A stretch of 64,000 nt of DNA from Isoetes taiwanensis (Eukaryota; Streptophyta; Lycopodiopsida; Isoetales; Isoetaceae), in NCBI GenBank assembly GCA_021234155.1, contig JAJEKV010000013.1, positions 9,001,193 to 9,065,192 of the forward strand, given 5' to 3'. Position 1 is the stretch's first letter; the number at the start of each line of letters is the position of its first letter. A program made the position numbers and the translations under genes. Below are positions 60,589 to 64,000 of the stretch, in pieces. The notes below the pieces were generated by a model. The model saw only the letters and a list, made by a program, of their open reading frames with translations, did no database searches and was not told the origin of the DNA.

Positions 60589-60672
60589 AATGGGTGAAAA
60601 ACCCATTGAAATAAAAAATAATCATATGAATGGTTCTAAAAACCATTAAGGTTAAATGGTTGTTTAACCATT
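60589..60672. repeat. Three consecutive small hairpins
   Basis: AATGGGT/ACCCATT (60589-60607), AATGGTT/AACCATT (60629-60647) and AATGGTT/AACCATT (60655-60672) with loops of 4-5 bases. The first differs from the others by a paired change. Confidence 0.8.
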
Positions 60673-60958
60673 ATGGTTTGAAAAAGTAAGCACCCCTAAA
60701 TCGGGGCATCTGAATGTGGCTAGGACACGGTTCTGAGACATCGCCCAAGTAGCCGAATCTGGAGGCCGGATTTATGACCCGACATAATCACCTGTCATGT
60801 TGGGGTGGCGCCGCATGGTTTTGCCACGATTTGCAGGTCCTTGACAGAAGGCAGCAGTCTATTACAGGATGTGACAGTGACAGAGAAGAGGGAAGCCGGA
60901 AGGCAAAGCGGGAAGAGAAGGGAGCCGATTTGCAGCAGGAGGGATAGGCAATTCGAAG

Positions 60959-61775
60959 GTGAAGAAATTGGTTTATGGTCCGTTGAACCCGAGTTGCGCT
61001 GCGGTCTATAAGCAGACAGGTTCTCTCAGTGCTTATATCAATAAGGTACGGGGGTATATCCACAGGGTTGAAGATTTGCCCAAAGCTCAGCAGGTTGATT
61101 TCTTCCTAGATGGTCTATCCAATGTTGCTCTCAAGAAGCAGGTAATTGGGTCGAAACCCGAGGATTTTGAGAGGGCAACGATGTTGGCTCGTCAGCTTGA
61201 GGAAGAGGATGAGTCCTTTAAGAGGACATCCCGGAAGTTCTCAAAGAAGAAAAATAGAATTTAAAAAAAAAAAAAGTCTGAACAGTCTAAGCCTAAGTAT
61301 GTAGGTGGAGAGTCCAAGAAGCGTAAGGCAGACCCTAAGTTTAGTGATCCTAGGAAGGATATTTTCTACTATAGATGTGGAGAGCCTGGGCACATTAGTC
61401 GTGAATGCTCTCAGCCACAGAATAAGAAAGTTGATAACAAGAAAGCAAATGTGACTGAAAAGGCTGAAGAAGTATTAGAATCTAAGACAATTTCAGCCAT
61501 TGCCATGGAAGAGCTATGCACGCTGGATAAGCCCGCAAGCAAGGACATCATGGATATGTTTGCTAGACAGGTTAGTAGATTTGGGTAGAATCATGGGCCG
61601 AAACATTGTGGTGTTATTGGATTGTGGCTCTTCTGACATGTTTATCTCTTCTAAGTTGGTAATAGAACCACATTTACCTTGTATAAAGACTAATAAGTAC
61701 AAGGTAGATGGTTCTTTTGTGAATGATTCTCAGGTGGAGGATCGTAAAGCTGTTGAAGTGCCCTTGAGTATTTAA
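60959..61775 (+). pseudogene. Ty3/gypsy retrotransposon gag-protease fragment
   Basis: 60959-61261 encodes the end of a retrotransposon Gag (LSAYINKVRGYIHRVEDLPK, VDFFLDGLSNVALKKQV, RATMLARQLEEEDE). A TAA at 61262 and an A-rich run interrupt it. Next comes a nucleocapsid knuckle YRCGEPGHISREC (near 61370-61411) whose first Cys is Tyr. After further text (KANVTEKAEEVLE), 61590-61775 holds a protease-like VVLLDCGSSDMFIS where DSG/DTG is expected. Gag packages RNA and the protease matures the polyprotein in intact elements. Sequence after 61775 no longer matches. It is decayed and cannot be autonomous. Confidence 0.82.
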
Positions 61776-63393
61776 GGCCACTAGGAAAAGCTTCATTTTG
61801 TGTAACGAACCCAGTGGCTTAGACTAGCTCATAATTGCATGTTTCTAGTAGAAGAGCTATAAGATAAGGGATGTAGTGGCTTGCCTTGTGTCCGTATCAT
61901 ATTGTGTAAGATCATCTAAATAACCCTGTACGCTTCCATGGGTATGCTGGTGGCGGCATTTAAAACTATAAAAATACATTAGCTAAGGTTATTAAACCTG
62001 AATAAGTTAAACATAAAAGAGTGAGCACCATAAATAGGGGAGAAAGGATCGGGCCTGTGCTAGGATATCAGAGACCCATGCTAAATCTAGCATCCAGCAT
62101 GCCGAATGGGCATCTGGCATTAGGGATGGATTGCCAGGTGGAGATCTGATCCCCTGGGCAAGCGTATAAGAAGCAGAAGGAATTGGCCAGATGGTGGAAA
62201 GGAGGAGGAAAAGAGAAGCGGATCAGAGGCTAAGCAAGACGAGAGTTCAAAGCATATAATTTAGGTAGGGATTTGATCTGTGTCTTGATTTTGCGGCCTG
62301 ATTGGGGATCGGATTGTGTAGAGCAATTTTTATGAAACATAGATGGCCATCAGGATTGATTTCGGCCATCAGGATCTGAAAATCCAAGCTTGCATCCAAT
62401 TTTTGCACAAACTGTCATTATGCTTGTCTACCTCCTCTGCCCTGGATTCATCTGTAGATCCACCTTATCACCCTGATTCTAATCCTTGAGATCATTTTTG
62501 CCTTGTAAATCCATTTTCGGAAGGAATCCCTGGCTTGGGCGAGCTAGCAAATCTAGTCGGCCAAGGAAAAGAGGCCGCTATTGGGCGTTGTGGATTCCTG
62601 TAACAGGTTCGGATCTTGGGGAGGTACCAGGGTTCGGTATCCCCATACCTTTAGAATTTAATATTAAAGTTAAAGCTTTAAAGCCTTAAGTTGTTTTACC
62701 TTGGTAGTTCTACTATTGATAAACCTGCTAGGCAATATAACTTATGAGACCCAAGATCCCAGCTAGTCGAGAAACTTGAGTTCTATTCTTGAGAAAACTA
62801 GTTATATGACTTTGTCTTAGGATTTGATAAATTATTGTCGTCTATTGAAAACTATCCAGGAAAGGAACCATATGTTGTCAATCCAGTCGTATGAAAAATA
62901 ATTGTCTTGCTAGTTTCTAACGTGGGATGCTTGTATGAGTACATAAATTTGAGGTTGGTTTTTACATATAAATATGGCCTGGGTCACTTTGTAGAAATTA
63001 TAACATATAAGGATCTGTGATGGTATTTTCGTGATATTGTGCATTTGCATTACGTGATGTTGTGCATTTGCATGCAACAGCTCAATTTCGGAGGGGTGGG
63101 GTGGCCGTGTAACTCTGCATCAATGCCAGATGATCTGACGAGAGTTAAAGCCTGTACATACAGATGGAAAGAGTGGTCTCCTTGGGGTCGCCACCCAAGG
63201 ACTACGCTTGGCATGTAGTTATGCATAAGTAATGTAGTAATATGGAATGTGCTAACTCGTGCAGGAGGGAGTCTTGATGGAACAGGTAAAGTGGTGTATT
63301 GTTGTTATGCAATTGACTGAATGTTGAAGATCTCTAATGCTCCTCTCCACTTAGTCCTTGTGTACTAACCCCAGGTGCATGTTTGTATTTAAA
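61776..63393 (+). other. Possible LTR/leader region of a gypsy element
   Basis: There is no gene. TGTAACGAACCCAG at 61801 resembles the start of plant gypsy LTRs. GGATATCAGAGACC at 62065-62078 is a weak match to an initiator-Met primer site. GTGATGTTGTGCATTTGCAT is duplicated at 63033-63075. No second LTR is available in the window to confirm an end. Confidence 0.3.
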
Positions 63394-63650
63394 ATGGCAC
63401 GTCCTGAGGCAACCATCATCCTGAACCTGGATTCCTTCATCACATTGTGGTTCAATGAGATGGAAGATGAACCCGGGATGTCAAAACGAGAGTTTATGAG
63501 ATAATAATCTCGTTCAGGCAACTGTACTATGAGCAGCTTCGACCTCAAATCGAGGCCTGGGACCCGGAGCGTGACGAAGAGTCTTCTTCCAGGGGCAGCT
63601 CCAGCAATTCCTCCTCGGTCACTTCCGAGGAGGGGGACAAGCAAGAGTGA
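63394..63650 (+). pseudogene. Small acidic open frame upstream of a putative gag
   Basis: ATG 63394 opens MARPEATIILNLDSFITLWF, NEMEDEPGMSKREFM. A one-base loss near 63500 shifts the frame to FRQLYYEQLRPQIEAWDPER and a Ser/Glu tail (SSSNSSSVTSEEGDKQE) ending in TGA 63650. It is about 85 residues. The family is not recognised. Its place, 264 bases before another gag-like start, suggests a retrotransposon accessory frame; that is inference. Confidence 0.4.
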
Positions 63651-63913
63651 TTTTGTTGCTTGAGTTGTATATACAATGTGAGGGTGTGGTCATTTCATGT
63701 TGGTGCAATGTGATATATCTAGTTTATGTGTGGCCCCTATCTTTTATGTGAACATTTATATCTACATTATAAGATGTCATTGTTACATTGTAACCTTATC
63801 TTGATTTTGGTGCAACGGCCTAGACCAAGGGTAGAAACTTAAAAAGTCTATTGGAAAGTAGAGTTGTTTTGTGGAAAATAACCATTGCCATCATTTTCCA
63901 GGTGGTTAGCAGG

Positions 63914-64000
63914 ATGTCTGGAAATAATGATAACGATTCAGGAGCTGGGGGAAGCAGCAATGCTCCTACCATAGCTGGGCAAATTTTGGCAGATATACAG
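63914..64000 (+). CDS. Start of an open frame running off the window (gag candidate)
   Basis: ATG 63914 begins MSGNNDNDSGAGGSSNAPTI and 9 more codons to the last base. Ser/Asn/Gly-rich starts are common in plant Ty3/gypsy Gag proteins, but 29 residues do not prove identity. A pyrimidine-rich TTTTCCAG precedes it at 63893-63900. Confidence 0.35.
   Translation, partial: MSGNNDNDSGAGGSSNAPTIAGQILADIQ

Overview
The window reads as nuclear DNA of a land plant with a large, repeat-filled genome. The evidence is spliced (GT..AG) fragments of a plant plasma-membrane H+-ATPase and of a plant RING-H2 E3 ligase, an eIF3c-like copy, L1-type LINEs with ORF1 and ORF2, Ty3/gypsy pieces, and kilobases of satellite. 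No intact host gene was found. A fern or other large-genome lineage fits the style, but the sequence alone does not settle the species.

Layout. 1-13.4 kb: exons of one H+-ATPase pseudogene (144-656 and 13075-13360) lie 12.4 kb apart on the same strand. Between them are an eIF3c pseudogene (3930-5187), small tandem repeats and a decayed minus-strand transposase-like gene (about 7045-11546). 14-17 kb: a hairpin-rich element (14354-15126) and a RING-H2 pseudogene (15850-16871) that has lost a zinc ligand. 17-30 kb and 43-56 kb: two LINE-rich regions. Six plus-strand LINE segments or copies and four copies of a noncoding module meet at (CT)n arrays, always with CT on the LINE sense strand. A second, minus-strand LINE of 5.6 kb (19634-25213) is nested inside one of them. 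The best copy (LINE E, 45580-52090) has an intact ORF1, and an ORF2 in the same frame behind a single UAG.

30-43 kb: satellite territory. A 19-bp minisatellite family occurs in four arrays of both orientations. Two of these arrays and a shared box form an inverted repeat around 5 kb of an alternating ~0.84-kb macrosatellite (36661-41200), which is preceded by two telo-box palindromes. 56-64 kb: a second hairpin-rich element (55425-56034), a poly(A)-tailed L1 fragment, a decayed Ty3/gypsy gag-protease, and the start of what may be another gag at the right edge.

The most notable signals are: (1) LINE junctions confined to (CT)n tracts, which suggests microsatellite-targeted retrotransposition; (2) a covarying double-stem hairpin at the 3' end of six LINE copies; (3) the same-frame ORF1-UAG-ORF2 arrangement; (4) two diverged copies of a 0.6-0.75 kb element with several covarying hairpins and terminal direct repeats.
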